Shown: positions 16,670 through 25,800 of the stretch, one piece after another
Layout: each line of letters begins with the position of its first letter
Position numbering within the stretch: the first letter of the stretch is position 1
From: Chitinophagales bacterium
GTDB lineage: Bacteria > Bacteroidota > Bacteroidia > Chitinophagales > UBA8649
Direction of reading: 5' to 3'
NCBI GenBank assembly: GCA_020635975.1
Contig: JACJYT010000016.1
Span: forward strand, 1-48,717
Length of the DNA stretch: 48,717 nt
Notes under the pieces: generated by a model
Seen by the model: the letters and a program-made list of their open reading frames with translations, nothing else
Databases searched by the model: none
What the model was told of the DNA's origin: nothing
Translations under genes and position numbers: made by a program

Positions 16670-17608
16670 GTGAAAGTAATAGGAAGAATATTAATAGGGA
16701 TCCTTTTCCTTTGGAACGCAGCCGAAGCCCAGGAGAATTTAGACAAAAGTAAGTATAGCTTGGTTTTTTTTGAAGATTTTGAAAACAAGGACATCCACGA
16801 TTTGCTAAACTCTGGCTCTTGGCAAGCGAATAGTCCTTGGGGCGAGTATTTGAATAAATACAAGGAGGTGAAGCTAGGTAAGAAAGGAGAAAGGGGTAGA
16901 AAAGTAGATTTAGTGCAGAAGTTTTCGGCAGATAATTTACTTGTTGAAGAAGGCAAGCTCCGCTTGAAAGTTAGCAAGCTAGCAGCTTGGAATAAGAAGA
17001 ATATTGATGGAAAGGATTGGTATTACTTGTACGAAGGTGCAGAAATACATACCCGTATTACCCAGAAAATTGAAGACGATCAATGGCAAAAAAAGCCAGA
17101 ACAGCACACGGGCTGGTTATACGGGCTGTTCGAAGTAGATCTGCAATTGCCAGAAGATCGCAGCTTATATCCTTCCTTATGGTTAGTATCTCCTTCTGGT
17201 AGGGTACCCGAAATTGATGCTTTTGAGTTAGATCATGCAAACGATAGAAAGTATGATTTTTTTTCGAGCTATTACTACCATGATGAAAACGAAAATGTGA
17301 AAAATGACGCGGTTTTTTATAAATGGGACGACCCTAGTATCTACACCCAAATGCATACTTGGTCTATTCTGTGGACCCCAGAGAAAATAGTGTATTATTT
17401 AGATGGTAAAGAAATAAGAACACAAACAGAGCATGTTAATTTTGCGCCAACTTCTTGGCGTAAATGTTCTTTGGTAATCGGACTTTCGCCTACCTACCGT
17501 AGAAAGGGTGCATATTGGAAAAATGGACCAAAAAATTTTAATAGCCAACACGATTTTCTAATTGATGAAGTTCGAGTGTATCAATTAAAGAAAAATTTAG
17601 CCAATTAA
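16670..17608 (+). CDS. GH16-like secreted glycoside hydrolase
   Basis: The protein (312 residues) starts at GTG 16670, which keeps an intact signal peptide (VIGRILIGILFLWNAAEAQ). The jelly-roll body contains WLYGLFEVDLQLPEDRSLYPSLWLV and then PEIDAFELD, where E181-x-D183-x-x-E186 is the catalytic ExDxxE motif of clan GH-B family 16. HTWSILWTPEKIVYYLDGKEI and FLIDEVRVYQL near the end also fit. GH16 enzymes cut beta-glucans, agarose, carrageenan and similar; the exact substrate cannot be told. No SusC/SusD pair or other polysaccharide utilisation genes are present. The stop abuts the stop of mscS with no gap. Confidence 0.85.
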   Translation: MKVIGRILIGILFLWNAAEAQENLDKSKYSLVFFEDFENKDIHDLLNSGSWQANSPWGEYLNKYKEVKLGKKGERGRKVDLVQKFSADNLLVEEGKLRLKVSKLAAWNKKNIDGKDWYYLYEGAEIHTRITQKIEDDQWQKKPEQHTGWLYGLFEVDLQLPEDRSLYPSLWLVSPSGRVPEIDAFELDHANDRKYDFFSSYYYHDENENVKNDAVFYKWDDPSIYTQMHTWSILWTPEKIVYYLDGKEIRTQTEHVNFAPTSWRKCSLVIGLSPTYRRKGAYWKNGPKNFNSQHDFLIDEVRVYQLKKNLAN

Positions 17609-19123
17609 TTAAGGACGTTTAAGGTAGAGGGTCTGACTAGGGTATGCAAATTCTAAACCTTCTTCCTTTGCAAGTTTCATTAAGGCAAGGAGAATTCTAT
17701 GCTTGCTTTGTAATTCTTCGTCGTAAGTTTTTACATTCAAGAAAAGGTTTAAAAAAATATTGATGGAAGAAGAGGCTAACTCGCTTAATTGTACGGAAGT
17801 TTTTTCGGCCGCTAAGTCGCTAAAATCTCTATCTAACATAATCTTAGCCTTTTGGCAAAAGCTTTCTAATTGTTCGCTTGAGCTAGCGTATTCAAAGCCT
17901 ACATATAGCTTCCACCTTCTATAAATTCTCAAGCCTATATTATCGATAACCATGTTTGATAACTGTCCGTTTGGCACATAAGCCAAACTTTGGTTAGGCG
18001 TTCTAATTCTTGTGGCTCGCATGCCAACTTCTTCAACGGTACCTTCGGTTTCAGAAATTACTATATAATCGCCAATCTCAAAAGGATGGTCTAGAAATAT
18101 GGTAATAGAACCTATGAAGTTTTTAACCGTGTCTTGAGAGGCTAAGGCTAAAGCCAAACCACCTATAGATAAACCAGCAATTATAGCAGTGAGGTTAACA
18201 TTTAATTGTTTTAAAGCCAAGGAAATAGCAACTAGGGCAATCAAAATTCGCAGCATTTTCTGTACAATAGGAAGCAACTGATCATCTAGTTTGGAATCGG
18301 TTTTTTCTACGTAAATTTTAAAATAACTCAAAGCATAAGAGCCAATACGCATGGCTAATATGGCTAGCAGAAAAATTATTAAAATTTGAATTCCCTTTAC
18401 TAAGTATTGCAATAAACTTGCTTCTAATTGCAAACTAGGAACAATTTTACTTAAGCTAAAAAAAACCACAACTAAGCTAAATGACTTAGAAATTTTTTGC
18501 AAAAATTCTTGATTTTCGGCACTTACAAACTCTCTTTTATAAATAAGATAATTAAGAAGAATTCGAACAAGATGACGAATAATAGTATAGAGAAGAATTC
18601 CCCCTACAACAAGAAGCAGCAAGCCTAAATATTGCCAAATATAAAAGCCCAAAAAGAGCTGGTTTCCAATTTTTGCGGGTAAAATTTTACTGAATAATCT
18701 TGTGCCAAAGGGATATACCTCTTGATACATTTTATCCAAATCTTGAATGGTGCTTTCCGAATAATACCAAGATTCACCAACTTTCTCTACGAAGATTCTA
18801 GGCTCTAATTCAGACAGGGTATAAATAGCTTCGTAATTCAGACTATCTATGTAATTCTCTTTTCGGGGTACTTTATTGGTGTGTATATACAAGCCTTTTC
18901 CATCTAGAATCTGCTTAAGTTTAATAGCAAAGTCTACCCTACTAGTCTCATCATAGTTCTCTGCATTGAAACTTTTTGCAGCCTCTAAAGGAAAGTAATG
19001 GTCTTTTTGTAAGTTGTCTAAATGTTGTTTAACACAATCGTAAGGACTGGTGTTGCTTGCTTTAGAGAAGTTGAATAGAGTAAAAAAAAGAATGCTAAGT
19101 GCGAAACGATTTAATAATTTCAT
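17609..19123 (-). CDS. Mechanosensitive ion channel, MscS family
   Basis: With start ATG 19123 the protein has 504 residues: a signal peptide or first helix (LLNRFALSILFFTLFNFSKAS), a soluble periplasmic domain (about 20-140), then about five membrane helices ending in the pore helix AGLSIGGLALALASQDTVKNFIGS and the beta domain EIGDYIVISETEGTVEEVGMRATRIRTPNQ. This is the MscS pore and vestibule pattern; such channels release solutes on hypo-osmotic shock. An upstream ATG at 19159 would place the promoter inside the coding region, so it was rejected. Confidence 0.92.
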   Translation of the reverse strand: MKLLNRFALSILFFTLFNFSKASNTSPYDCVKQHLDNLQKDHYFPLEAAKSFNAENYDETSRVDFAIKLKQILDGKGLYIHTNKVPRKENYIDSLNYEAIYTLSELEPRIFVEKVGESWYYSESTIQDLDKMYQEVYPFGTRLFSKILPAKIGNQLFLGFYIWQYLGLLLLVVGGILLYTIIRHLVRILLNYLIYKREFVSAENQEFLQKISKSFSLVVVFFSLSKIVPSLQLEASLLQYLVKGIQILIIFLLAILAMRIGSYALSYFKIYVEKTDSKLDDQLLPIVQKMLRILIALVAISLALKQLNVNLTAIIAGLSIGGLALALASQDTVKNFIGSITIFLDHPFEIGDYIVISETEGTVEEVGMRATRIRTPNQSLAYVPNGQLSNMVIDNIGLRIYRRWKLYVGFEYASSSEQLESFCQKAKIMLDRDFSDLAAEKTSVQLSELASSSINIFLNLFLNVKTYDEELQSKHRILLALMKLAKEEGLEFAYPSQTLYLKRP

Positions 19124-19128
19124 AGCCG

Positions 19129-19160
19129 CAAATTTACGAAAACGAGAAGGGCTATGCAAA
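19129..19160 (-). promoter_or_regulatory. Bacteroidota promoter for the MscS gene, leaderless geometry
   Basis: On the reverse strand TTTG (19160-19157), a 20-base spacer and TAAATTTG (19136-19129) match both elements of the Bacteroidota sigma-ABfr consensus. The -7 box ends 5 bases before the ATG at 19123, so the transcript should start at or within a few bases of the start codon. Confidence 0.65.
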
Positions 19161-19171
19161 GTTAGGAGCTA

Positions 19172-21811
19172 CTAAACTTCGTAATTTATGTTAACGCTGA
19201 GCCATTTTTCAAGCTCGGCTAAGGGCATATTTTTTCTTTTGGCCAAACTCTCTACCTGATCTTTTCCAATTCTACCCACGCCAAAATACTTAGCATCTGG
19301 ATGAGCAAAATACCAACCGCTTACGGAGGCTGCAGGATACATAGCAAAGCTTTCGGTAAGTTTCATGCCTATGTTTTTCTCTACCTCTAAGAGCTTCCAT
19401 AGTTTTGCTTTTTCGGTATGATCTGGGCAAGCAGCATAGCCCGGCGCTGGACGAATACCTTGATATTTTTCATTAATTAAATCTTCAGCATTTAAAGATT
19501 CATTTGGGGCATAGGCCCAATATTCTTTTCTAATTAGTAAGTGCAAATATTCTGCGAAGGCTTCAGCCAATCTATCTGCCAAGGCTTTAAGCATAATGCT
19601 TTTGTAATCGTCGTGGTCGGCCTCGTATTCTTTTATCTTGTTTTCTATACCTATACCCGCGGTAAGGGCAAAAGCACCAATATAATCTTCCTTGTCGGGT
19701 GCAATGTAATCTGCTAAGCACATGTTAAAGGAATTAGCCTTCTTCTCTGCCTGCTGCCGCATAAAGCACAAACGCATGTCTTCGTTTTTAAGAAGCACAT
19801 CTTCGCCTTCGCTATTGGCAGAAAAAATACCAAAAACGGCTTTAGCTTGAAGCGTTTTGTTGGCAATAAGCTCCTCTAACATCTCTTGCGCATCTGCAAA
19901 AAGTTTCTTTGCTTCAGCACCGTATTTCTCGCTTTCTAAGATTTTTGGATAAGTTCCTTTTAACTCCCAAGTATTGAAAAATGGACTCCAATCGATAAAG
20001 TTTCTTAGGGTTGCTAAATCAAAGTTTTCGAATAATTTAATTCCTTTTAGTTTGGGTTCTACTATAGTGTCGAAATTAAATATGGCTTTGTTTTTAGAAG
20101 CCTCTTCAAAACTAACATAAGATACATTTGGTTTTCTGTTTTGGTATTCGATGCGCATTTCTGCGTATTCTTCCCTTATATCTTTAACAAAGCTAGTTTT
20201 TAAATCGCCTAATAATTTCTCCACTACAGGCACGCTTCGCGAAGCGTCTAGAACATAAATTGCCTGCCCGCTTTTATAATGCTCATCAATTTTTACTGCC
20301 GTATGAATTTTAGAAGTAGTAGCTCCTCCAATAAGCAAAGGAATTTGAAATCCTTCCCTTTCCATTTCTTTAGCCACATGAACCATCTCGTCGAGAGAAG
20401 GGGTAATTAATCCGCTTAATCCAATGACATCAACCTTTAGTCTTCTTGCTTCGCTTAGAATTTTTTCTGAAGGAACCATAACTCCCAAATCAATTACTTC
20501 AAAGCCATTGCATGCTAATACTACACCAACAATATTCTTTCCTATATCATGCACATCTCCTTTTACGGTGGCCATCAATACTTTACCCCTTGAACTACTT
20601 TCCGCCTTATCCGCTTCTAAGAAGGGCATTAAATAAGCCACGGCTTTTTTCATTACTCGCGCAGATTTTACCACTTGCGGTAAAAACATTTTTCCTTCTC
20701 CAAATAAATCACCAACTACGTTCATACCGTCCATTAGTGGTCCTTCAATAACACTAAGGGGCTTGTCGAAATTTCTTCTTGCTTCTTCTGTATCTTCGTC
20801 TATATGATCTACTATGCCTTTCACTAAAGCATGTTCTAGTCTTTTTTCAACAGATAAGGAACGCCAAGCTTCATCCGCTTTTTTCTCTTTAGTATTTCCT
20901 TTTACCGATTCGGCAAATTCTAGTAATCGTTCTGTTGCATCCTCTCGTCTATTTAGGAGCACGTCTTCCACCCTTTCTAGAAGGTCTTTTGGAATGTCGT
21001 CGTAAATCTCTAGCATACTAGGATTTACAATTCCCATATCCATGCCGTTTTTAATAGCATGATACAAGAAGGCAGAGTGCATAGCTTCTCGAACGCTATC
21101 ATTTCCCCTAAAAGAAAAGGAAACATTGCTAACGCCACCGCTAACTTTAGCACCCGGAAGATTTTCCTTTATCCATTTCGTTGCTTTAAAGAAGTCTAAA
21201 GCATAGTTCTTATGTTCTTCTAAGCCTGTAGCTACAGGAAATATATTGGGGTCAAAGATGATATCGCCTGGATAAAAATTTACTTGTTTTACCAGTATGT
21301 CGTACGAGCGTTTACAGATAGCTATTCTTCTTTCATAACTGTCTGCTTGGCCTTCTTCATCAAAAGCCATAACCACGGTTGCAGCGCCATACATTTTAAC
21401 TTTCTTGGCTTGTTCAATAAATTTTTCTTCTCCTTCTTTTAGAGAGATAGAGTTTACGATACACTTTCCTTGAACACACTGTAAGCCCGCTTCAATGATT
21501 TCCCATTTAGAGCTATCAATCATGATAGGAATTCTAGCTATTTCTGGTTCTGAGGCTATTAGATTTAGAAAATGGCGCATAGCCACTAGACCATCTAGCA
21601 TGCCTTCGTCCATGTTTACATCCAATACTTGTGCTCCTCCTCTTACTTGATCTAAGGCAACAGAAAGGGCATCTTCATATTTCTCTTCTTTAATAAGTCG
21701 CAAGAATTTTCTAGAACCAGTTACATTGGTTCTTTCTCCGATATTAATAAAATTAGAACCTTCATAAACCACTAATGCTTCTAAGCCAGATAGTTTTAAG
21801 CTGTATTGCAT
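19172..21811 (-). CDS. metH: B12-dependent methionine synthase, lacking the homocysteine-binding domain
   Basis: The 879 residues cover only the folate, cobalamin and reactivation parts of MetH. The protein starts directly at the pterin-binding domain (FINIGERTNVTGSRKF at 21-36; GAQVLDVNMDEGMLDG; IMIDSSKW). The cap follows at about 320-400. The B12 domain has D419-V-H421-D-I-G424, where H421 is the lower axial cobalt ligand, and GGATTSKIHTAVKI. The AdoMet activation domain carries RPAPGYAACPDHTEK. The roughly 330-residue N-terminal homocysteine S-methyltransferase domain of E. coli MetH is absent. A split MetH is common in Bacteroidota, but the partner gene and metF are not in this window. 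It is 4 bases after rfaE2. Confidence 0.94.
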   Translation of the reverse strand: MQYSLKLSGLEALVVYEGSNFINIGERTNVTGSRKFLRLIKEEKYEDALSVALDQVRGGAQVLDVNMDEGMLDGLVAMRHFLNLIASEPEIARIPIMIDSSKWEIIEAGLQCVQGKCIVNSISLKEGEEKFIEQAKKVKMYGAATVVMAFDEEGQADSYERRIAICKRSYDILVKQVNFYPGDIIFDPNIFPVATGLEEHKNYALDFFKATKWIKENLPGAKVSGGVSNVSFSFRGNDSVREAMHSAFLYHAIKNGMDMGIVNPSMLEIYDDIPKDLLERVEDVLLNRREDATERLLEFAESVKGNTKEKKADEAWRSLSVEKRLEHALVKGIVDHIDEDTEEARRNFDKPLSVIEGPLMDGMNVVGDLFGEGKMFLPQVVKSARVMKKAVAYLMPFLEADKAESSSRGKVLMATVKGDVHDIGKNIVGVVLACNGFEVIDLGVMVPSEKILSEARRLKVDVIGLSGLITPSLDEMVHVAKEMEREGFQIPLLIGGATTSKIHTAVKIDEHYKSGQAIYVLDASRSVPVVEKLLGDLKTSFVKDIREEYAEMRIEYQNRKPNVSYVSFEEASKNKAIFNFDTIVEPKLKGIKLFENFDLATLRNFIDWSPFFNTWELKGTYPKILESEKYGAEAKKLFADAQEMLEELIANKTLQAKAVFGIFSANSEGEDVLLKNEDMRLCFMRQQAEKKANSFNMCLADYIAPDKEDYIGAFALTAGIGIENKIKEYEADHDDYKSIMLKALADRLAEAFAEYLHLLIRKEYWAYAPNESLNAEDLINEKYQGIRPAPGYAACPDHTEKAKLWKLLEVEKNIGMKLTESFAMYPAASVSGWYFAHPDAKYFGVGRIGKDQVESLAKRKNMPLAELEKWLSVNINYEV

Positions 21812-21815
21812 CTTA

Positions 21816-22289
21816 TTATAGTTTTCTAATTTTATTAATTATTTCTGTACTCGAATCATTTACTTTAAAGGGAACACTAATAACTTTTCCACCTCTTGCT
21901 TCAACAATATCTTTGCCTACTATTTTGTCGAGGGGCCAGTCTCCTCCTTTTACTAATACATCGGGTTGTATTATACGAATTACTTCGATAGGGCTGTCTT
22001 CTTCAAATATTACTACCGCATCCACTATGCTTAGAGCACTTAGAAGTTCTGCTCTATTCTGTTCTCCATTAATGGGTCGATCTTGGCCTTTAAGTCTTTT
22101 AACCGAGGCATCACTATTAATACCTACTACGAGCTTATCCCCTAAACGTTTAGCTTCTTGAAGAGTGTGTAAGTGTCCCACATGCAACACGTCGAAGCAA
22201 CCATTACTAAACACAATGGTATCCGATTTAAGTCGCCATCTTGCAATAGCATTCGAAATTTTATCTGGAGATATCAATTTTGGATTCAT
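21816..22289 (-). CDS. rfaE2: D-glycero-beta-D-manno-heptose 1-phosphate adenylyltransferase (RfaE2/HldE C-terminal type)
   Basis: A stand-alone nucleotidyltransferase of 157 residues. The HxGH motif is H36-V-G-H39 in FSNGCFDVLHVGHL; GINSDASVKRLKGQDRPIN and PDVLVKGGDWPLDKIVGKDIVEARGGKV are typical of the HldE adenylyltransferase half. It makes ADP-heptose for lipopolysaccharide core. The kinase half (RfaE1/HldA) is not attached and not in the window. Its start lies inside the 3' end of the upstream flippase-like gene (29-base overlap), suggesting translational coupling. Confidence 0.92.
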   Translation of the reverse strand: MNPKLISPDKISNAIARWRLKSDTIVFSNGCFDVLHVGHLHTLQEAKRLGDKLVVGINSDASVKRLKGQDRPINGEQNRAELLSALSIVDAVVIFEEDSPIEVIRIIQPDVLVKGGDWPLDKIVGKDIVEARGGKVISVPFKVNDSSTEIINKIRKL

Positions 22290-23301
22290 CTTGAAATAGA
22301 TTTGGATGCCAACTTTTTTCTCTACTTAACTTAACAAAAGCAGCTATACCTAGTATAATGATGAGGATGGTTTGTCCAACCCAAAGTATCCAACCAATGG
22401 TGTTTCCTAGATGTGCTTCTAATCCGTACATCGCTAACAAATATCCGGCAAGAAGTGGGTAAGCTCCTATGCCACCAGGGGTTGCAAGAAAGCCAAAGGT
22501 TCCAAAAAATAGTAGGGAAAGTGCCGCACCATAACCTAAAACCTCTCCTTGCTCAATGGTTTTAAAGGCGAAATAAATCATAAAGTAGTAGCAAATCCAT
22601 ATAGCGACGCTTTGCAAAATGAACAACCAAGGTCTTTTGAGGTGCATAATAGAAAAAACACCATCTTTAATTCCATGCACAATCTGTTGAAACTTACTTT
22701 CTTTTTTATCGTGGGCAAAAAGAAATTTCCAAAACCAAATAAACAAACCCAAGGCAGCTAAGCCTAGTGCAAGACTTGCTAGCCAATGATTTTGCAGCCA
22801 AAGCAATAAATTTTGAAAGCTTTCTGCTAAATAGCTAAGATAGAAATTTAGAAATACTTCATACTGTAGGAGAAAGCACAAGACACCGGTTCCTAACAAA
22901 AGAAGTACATCCACAAAGCGCTCATTAATGGTTGCACCAAAACTTTTTTGAACTGGTATACCATTATAACTCGCCAATACGCCACTTCTTGCAAATTCTC
23001 CAGCTCTAGGTATACCAATGTTCACCAAATAATTGATGCTTATAGAGTTAAAGGCACGAATAAAACCTATTTCATAGCCCATGGCAGAGAGCAAGCCCTG
23101 ATAACGCATAGAACGAAGCGATTGACTTACCAAGGTAAACGACACCGAAAAAACCAACCACCAATAGTTGGCGTTTTTAACGGCATTAAACATTTCCTCT
23201 TTATCGGTAGTACTCAGTTTACTGTAAAAAAGGTAAACTAAGAATAGTCCAAAGCCTAAGGAAAGACTTATTTTTAAGATGGATTTAATTTTGGAGCTCA
23301 C
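22261..23301 (-). CDS. Lysylphosphatidylglycerol synthase TM-region (UPF0104) family protein
   Basis: About 8 membrane segments in 346 residues. RSMRYQGLLSAMGY, AFNSISINYLVNIGIPRAGEFARSGVLASYNGIPVQKSFGATINERFVDVL and the glycine-rich TFGFLATPGGIGAYPLLAGYLL are the signature blocks of this flippase-like family, which also includes the MprF membrane domain. No synthase domain is attached, so a flippase or lipid-transfer role is likely but unproven. The start is not ATG: GTG at 23301 gives MSSKIKSILKISLSLGF, a natural N-terminus; TTG at 23322 would add 7 residues. It follows panD by about 30 bases. Confidence 0.82.
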   Translation of the reverse strand: MSSKIKSILKISLSLGFGLFLVYLFYSKLSTTDKEEMFNAVKNANYWWLVFSVSFTLVSQSLRSMRYQGLLSAMGYEIGFIRAFNSISINYLVNIGIPRAGEFARSGVLASYNGIPVQKSFGATINERFVDVLLLLGTGVLCFLLQYEVFLNFYLSYLAESFQNLLLWLQNHWLASLALGLAALGLFIWFWKFLFAHDKKESKFQQIVHGIKDGVFSIMHLKRPWLFILQSVAIWICYYFMIYFAFKTIEQGEVLGYGAALSLLFFGTFGFLATPGGIGAYPLLAGYLLAMYGLEAHLGNTIGWILWVGQTILIIILGIAAFVKLSREKSWHPNLFQDESKIDISR

Positions 23302-23330
23302 CTGCAAATAGATTGTATACAAATATAAGC

Positions 23331-23675
23331 CTACAATCTGTTATTTTCATTCGGATAGATGGTAATAGGCAAGTGATTTTTCGCTTCTTCCATATCCATG
23401 AAAGCATAAGATATAATAATTACTATATCGCCAACAGCAACTTTTCTTGCAGCTGGTCCGTTCAAGCAAATGGTACCTGAGCCTCTTTCTCCTTTTATTA
23501 CGTAGGTTTCTAAACGCTCACCGTTGTTTACATTTACTATTTGAACACGTTCATTCTCGATAATGTTGGCTGCCTCCATTAAATCTTCATCAATAGTGAT
23601 GCTACCAATGTAGTTTAGGTCGGCTTGAGTAACATGAACTCGGTGTATTTTAGATTTGAATACTTGTAATTGCAT
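23331..23675 (-). CDS. panD: Aspartate 1-decarboxylase
   Basis: Pyruvoyl enzyme that makes beta-alanine for pantothenate. The 114 residues include the self-cleavage site G24-S25 (LNYIGSITID), K9 and the conserved NGERLETYVIKGERGSG and LNGPAARKVAVGDIVIIISYA. S25 becomes the pyruvoyl group. It is 21 bases after panC in the same direction, pairing beta-alanine supply with its condensation. A -7 box 4 bases before the ATG suggests that it can also be transcribed separately from panC. Confidence 0.97.
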   Translation of the reverse strand: MQLQVFKSKIHRVHVTQADLNYIGSITIDEDLMEAANIIENERVQIVNVNNGERLETYVIKGERGSGTICLNGPAARKVAVGDIVIIISYAFMDMEEAKNHLPITIYPNENNRL

Positions 23676-23679
23676 ACTG

Positions 23680-23687
23680 CAAAGGTA
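23680..23687 (-). promoter_or_regulatory. -7 box (TACCTTTG) 4 bases from panD start
   Basis: Perfect TAnnTTTG on the reverse strand in the panC-panD gap, ending 4 bases before the ATG at 23675. The nearest upstream TTG is about 26 bases away, longer than the usual spacer. Confidence 0.4.
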
Positions 23688-23696
23688 GTAAGTAAT

Positions 23697-24536
23697 TTAT
23701 AAAATTAGATTATCAATCAAACGAATGTTTTCTAACCAAACCGCACACAGCACAATCCAATTCTTCTTGTCTTGGCTAGGTCTTAGTAGGTCCTTATCTA
23801 CTATTTCTAAATACTCTACTTGCATGCCATCCTGACTTTCAATTCTTTCTATTGCACCTTGTTTTAAGTTTTCTATTTGGAGCTGATCTTTATTTTCTTT
23901 TACCCAATTTAAGCTGGCATATATGCTTGCAGCTTTTTTTCTTCCTTCTGCACTTAGACGCTCATTTCTTGAACTCATTGCTAAGCCACTGCTTTCTCTT
24001 ATAGTAGGCATTCCATGAATTTCTAGCTTTCTTTTTTGTGCTTTAATCATTAAGCTACAAATTGCAAATTGCTGGTAGTCTTTTAGGCCCATAAAGAGAT
24101 GGTCGCAATTTACTTTATCGAGCAATAAGCTAACTACTTGCATCATTCCTTCAAAATGGCCAGGTCTAAATTCACCTTCCAATATATCGAGTATATTTCC
24201 TAAATCTGGCGCTTGAAATCCGTTATTTGTGCCTTTTGGATACATCTCTTTGATGCTAGGTATAAAGAGCACATCGCAAGAAACAGCTTTTAATAACTTA
24301 CTATCTGCATCTATCGTTCTAGGATATTTAAGTAAATCCTCTTGCTTGTTAAACTGAGTGGGGTTTACAAATATGCTACATACAACAAGGTCTGCTTTTT
24401 CTTTAGCCGCTTTCACTAAAGAAATATGTCCGAGATGTAAAGCCCCCATGGTAGGAACAAAAGCAATAGTTTTACCTAAAAGTTTTTGCTTCCTTATATA
24501 TTTGGAAAGGTAAAAACTGCTTTTATAACTAATCAT
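23697..24536 (-). CDS. panC: Pantothenate synthetase
   Basis: ATP-dependent condensation of pantoate and beta-alanine. The 279-residue sequence has the nucleotidyl-transferase HxGH motif at H34-L-G-H37 (FVPTMGALHLGHISLV), SIFVNPTQFNKQEDLLKYPRT, the pantoate-binding GLKDYQQFAI region and the KMSKS-like MSSRNERLS. The start overlaps the end of the upstream CBS/CorC gene by 8 bases, and panD follows, so the three are likely one operon. panB is not in the window. Confidence 0.97.
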   Translation of the reverse strand: MISYKSSFYLSKYIRKQKLLGKTIAFVPTMGALHLGHISLVKAAKEKADLVVCSIFVNPTQFNKQEDLLKYPRTIDADSKLLKAVSCDVLFIPSIKEMYPKGTNNGFQAPDLGNILDILEGEFRPGHFEGMMQVVSLLLDKVNCDHLFMGLKDYQQFAICSLMIKAQKRKLEIHGMPTIRESSGLAMSSRNERLSAEGRKKAASIYASLNWVKENKDQLQIENLKQGAIERIESQDGMQVEYLEIVDKDLLRPSQDKKNWIVLCAVWLENIRLIDNLIL

Positions 24537-25800
24537 CTTTTTTAGCTAACTTTTTAATTTGTAGGGTTTCTATTCGGTTGTCGCTAGCATCTAAAACTAA
24601 GATTTCGAAATTATCGAGTATGATGGTTTCGTTAACAGCAGGAATAGCTTCATGGCGAACAACAACGTATCCTGCTAAGGTTTCATAATCGCCCAGGGGA
24701 ATATCGAGCTTATATTTTTCATTAATCAAATCGATTTCTAATCTTCCAGAAAAAACATAGGCATTGTCGTCAATTTGCTTCTCAATAAACTCATCTTCAT
24801 CATGTTCATCTTGAATTTCGCCGAAAATTTCTTCAATTAAATCTTCTAAAGTAACTAGGCCTGCGGTGCCGCCATATTCATCCACCACATGAGCCATGTT
24901 TTTGTTTTCTTTTGTAAACAGTGTAAGCAAATCGCGAGCGTTCATGGTTTCTGGAACTACCATAATCGGATAGATCACCTCGGCAATGCTTTTCGGTTTC
25001 TTTAAAATATCGATATGGTGCACATAGCCAATAACATTATCGATGTTTTCTTCAAATATCAATAAACGCGAGAGCTTAGTTTCTATAAAGCTAAGTCGAA
25101 GTTCTTCTATAGTACTTTCTTTATCCAAGCCATGAAGTTCCGTTCTCGGCACCATGCACTCTTTTACTTTTGTTTCCTTAAGGTAAAGCGCCTTTTCGAA
25201 AATATCGCTATTGATATCATCTTCTTCATTTTCTGCTATTTGTCCAGCAGCAAGTTCTTTAATATAATACTCTAAATCTACAGAGCTGAAGCCTATTTGA
25301 TCTTCATTAAAACTATTTGGGAGCAATAATTTAATTAAAGAGGTAGATAGCCATGAAAAAACATAGGCAATGGGTTTTAAAAACCAATACACTAAAAATT
25401 TAAAAGGAACTGCAAAAAGCAGTAAAGATCTATACGGTGAAATTCTAAAGAGTGCCTTAGGAAAGAATTCTCCAAAAATTAGAACTACAATGGTGGTTAA
25501 GGCAGTTTGTGCCACTAAAAGTAAAATAAACTGATTGTTTGGGTCAATTCTAAGGGTATCGGCATCTATAAGAATCGACATAAAAGCACTAAACAAGATT
25601 AGTGCGATGTTGTTTCCTATTAGTAAGGCAGTAATGAAGGTTGGACCATCTTCGTTATAGGCGGCGATAATTCGGTTTGCTAATTTCCCTGTTTCCTTAT
25701 TTAACTCAATTCTAAGTTTATTAGAAGAGACAAAAGCTATCTCCATGCCAGAGAATACCGCACTAAGTATTAAGAATAGTATAGTAAGTAAGAGGGTCAT
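24529..25800 (-). CDS. CNNM/CorC-type transporter family protein (DUF21-CBS-CorC_HlyC)
   Basis: A 423-residue membrane protein: DUF21/CNNM membrane domain (about 1-180, starting LLLTILFLILSAVFSGMEIAFVSSNKLRIE), a CBS pair (about 205-325; MVPRTELHGLDKE, HVVDEYGGTAGLVTLEDLIEEIFGEIQDEHDE) and the C-terminal CorC_HlyC domain (about 340-420). The family was called hemolysin C/TlyC; current evidence favours magnesium or other divalent cation export. It starts within the ATGA overlap with the upstream small gene and overlaps panC by 8 bases; the link with pantothenate genes is positional only. GldE-like relatives occur in this phylum, so that assignment is possible. Confidence 0.88.
   Translation of the reverse strand: MTLLLTILFLILSAVFSGMEIAFVSSNKLRIELNKETGKLANRIIAAYNEDGPTFITALLIGNNIALILFSAFMSILIDADTLRIDPNNQFILLLVAQTALTTIVVLIFGEFFPKALFRISPYRSLLLFAVPFKFLVYWFLKPIAYVFSWLSTSLIKLLLPNSFNEDQIGFSSVDLEYYIKELAAGQIAENEEDDINSDIFEKALYLKETKVKECMVPRTELHGLDKESTIEELRLSFIETKLSRLLIFEENIDNVIGYVHHIDILKKPKSIAEVIYPIMVVPETMNARDLLTLFTKENKNMAHVVDEYGGTAGLVTLEDLIEEIFGEIQDEHDEDEFIEKQIDDNAYVFSGRLEIDLINEKYKLDIPLGDYETLAGYVVVRHEAIPAVNETIILDNFEILVLDASDNRIETLQIKKLAKKDD

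Noticed and set aside
16627..16977. N-terminal extension of the CmpB-like reverse frame
   Set aside because: It is antisense to the GH16-like gene's signal peptide and N-terminal region; starting at ATG 16626 gives a normal membrane-protein N-terminus and a -7 box upstream.
16670..17608. Polysaccharide utilisation locus around the GH16-like gene
   Set aside because: No SusC/SusD-like pair, sulfatase, second glycosidase or hybrid sensor lies within the window; the gene stands alone.
19124..19159. Earlier ATG for mscS at 19159
   Set aside because: The extra 12 residues precede a normal signal peptide, and the promoter (19129-19160) falls inside that segment.
19172..21811. metH as frameshifted or truncated full-length gene
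   Set aside because: The 5' end starts cleanly at the conserved domain boundary with an ATG, and the upstream bases belong to rfaE2, not to a homocysteine-binding domain.
22948..23241. 97-codon forward frame opposite the flippase-like gene
   Set aside because: Antisense shadow; the reverse frame carries the family signature and membrane-helix pattern.
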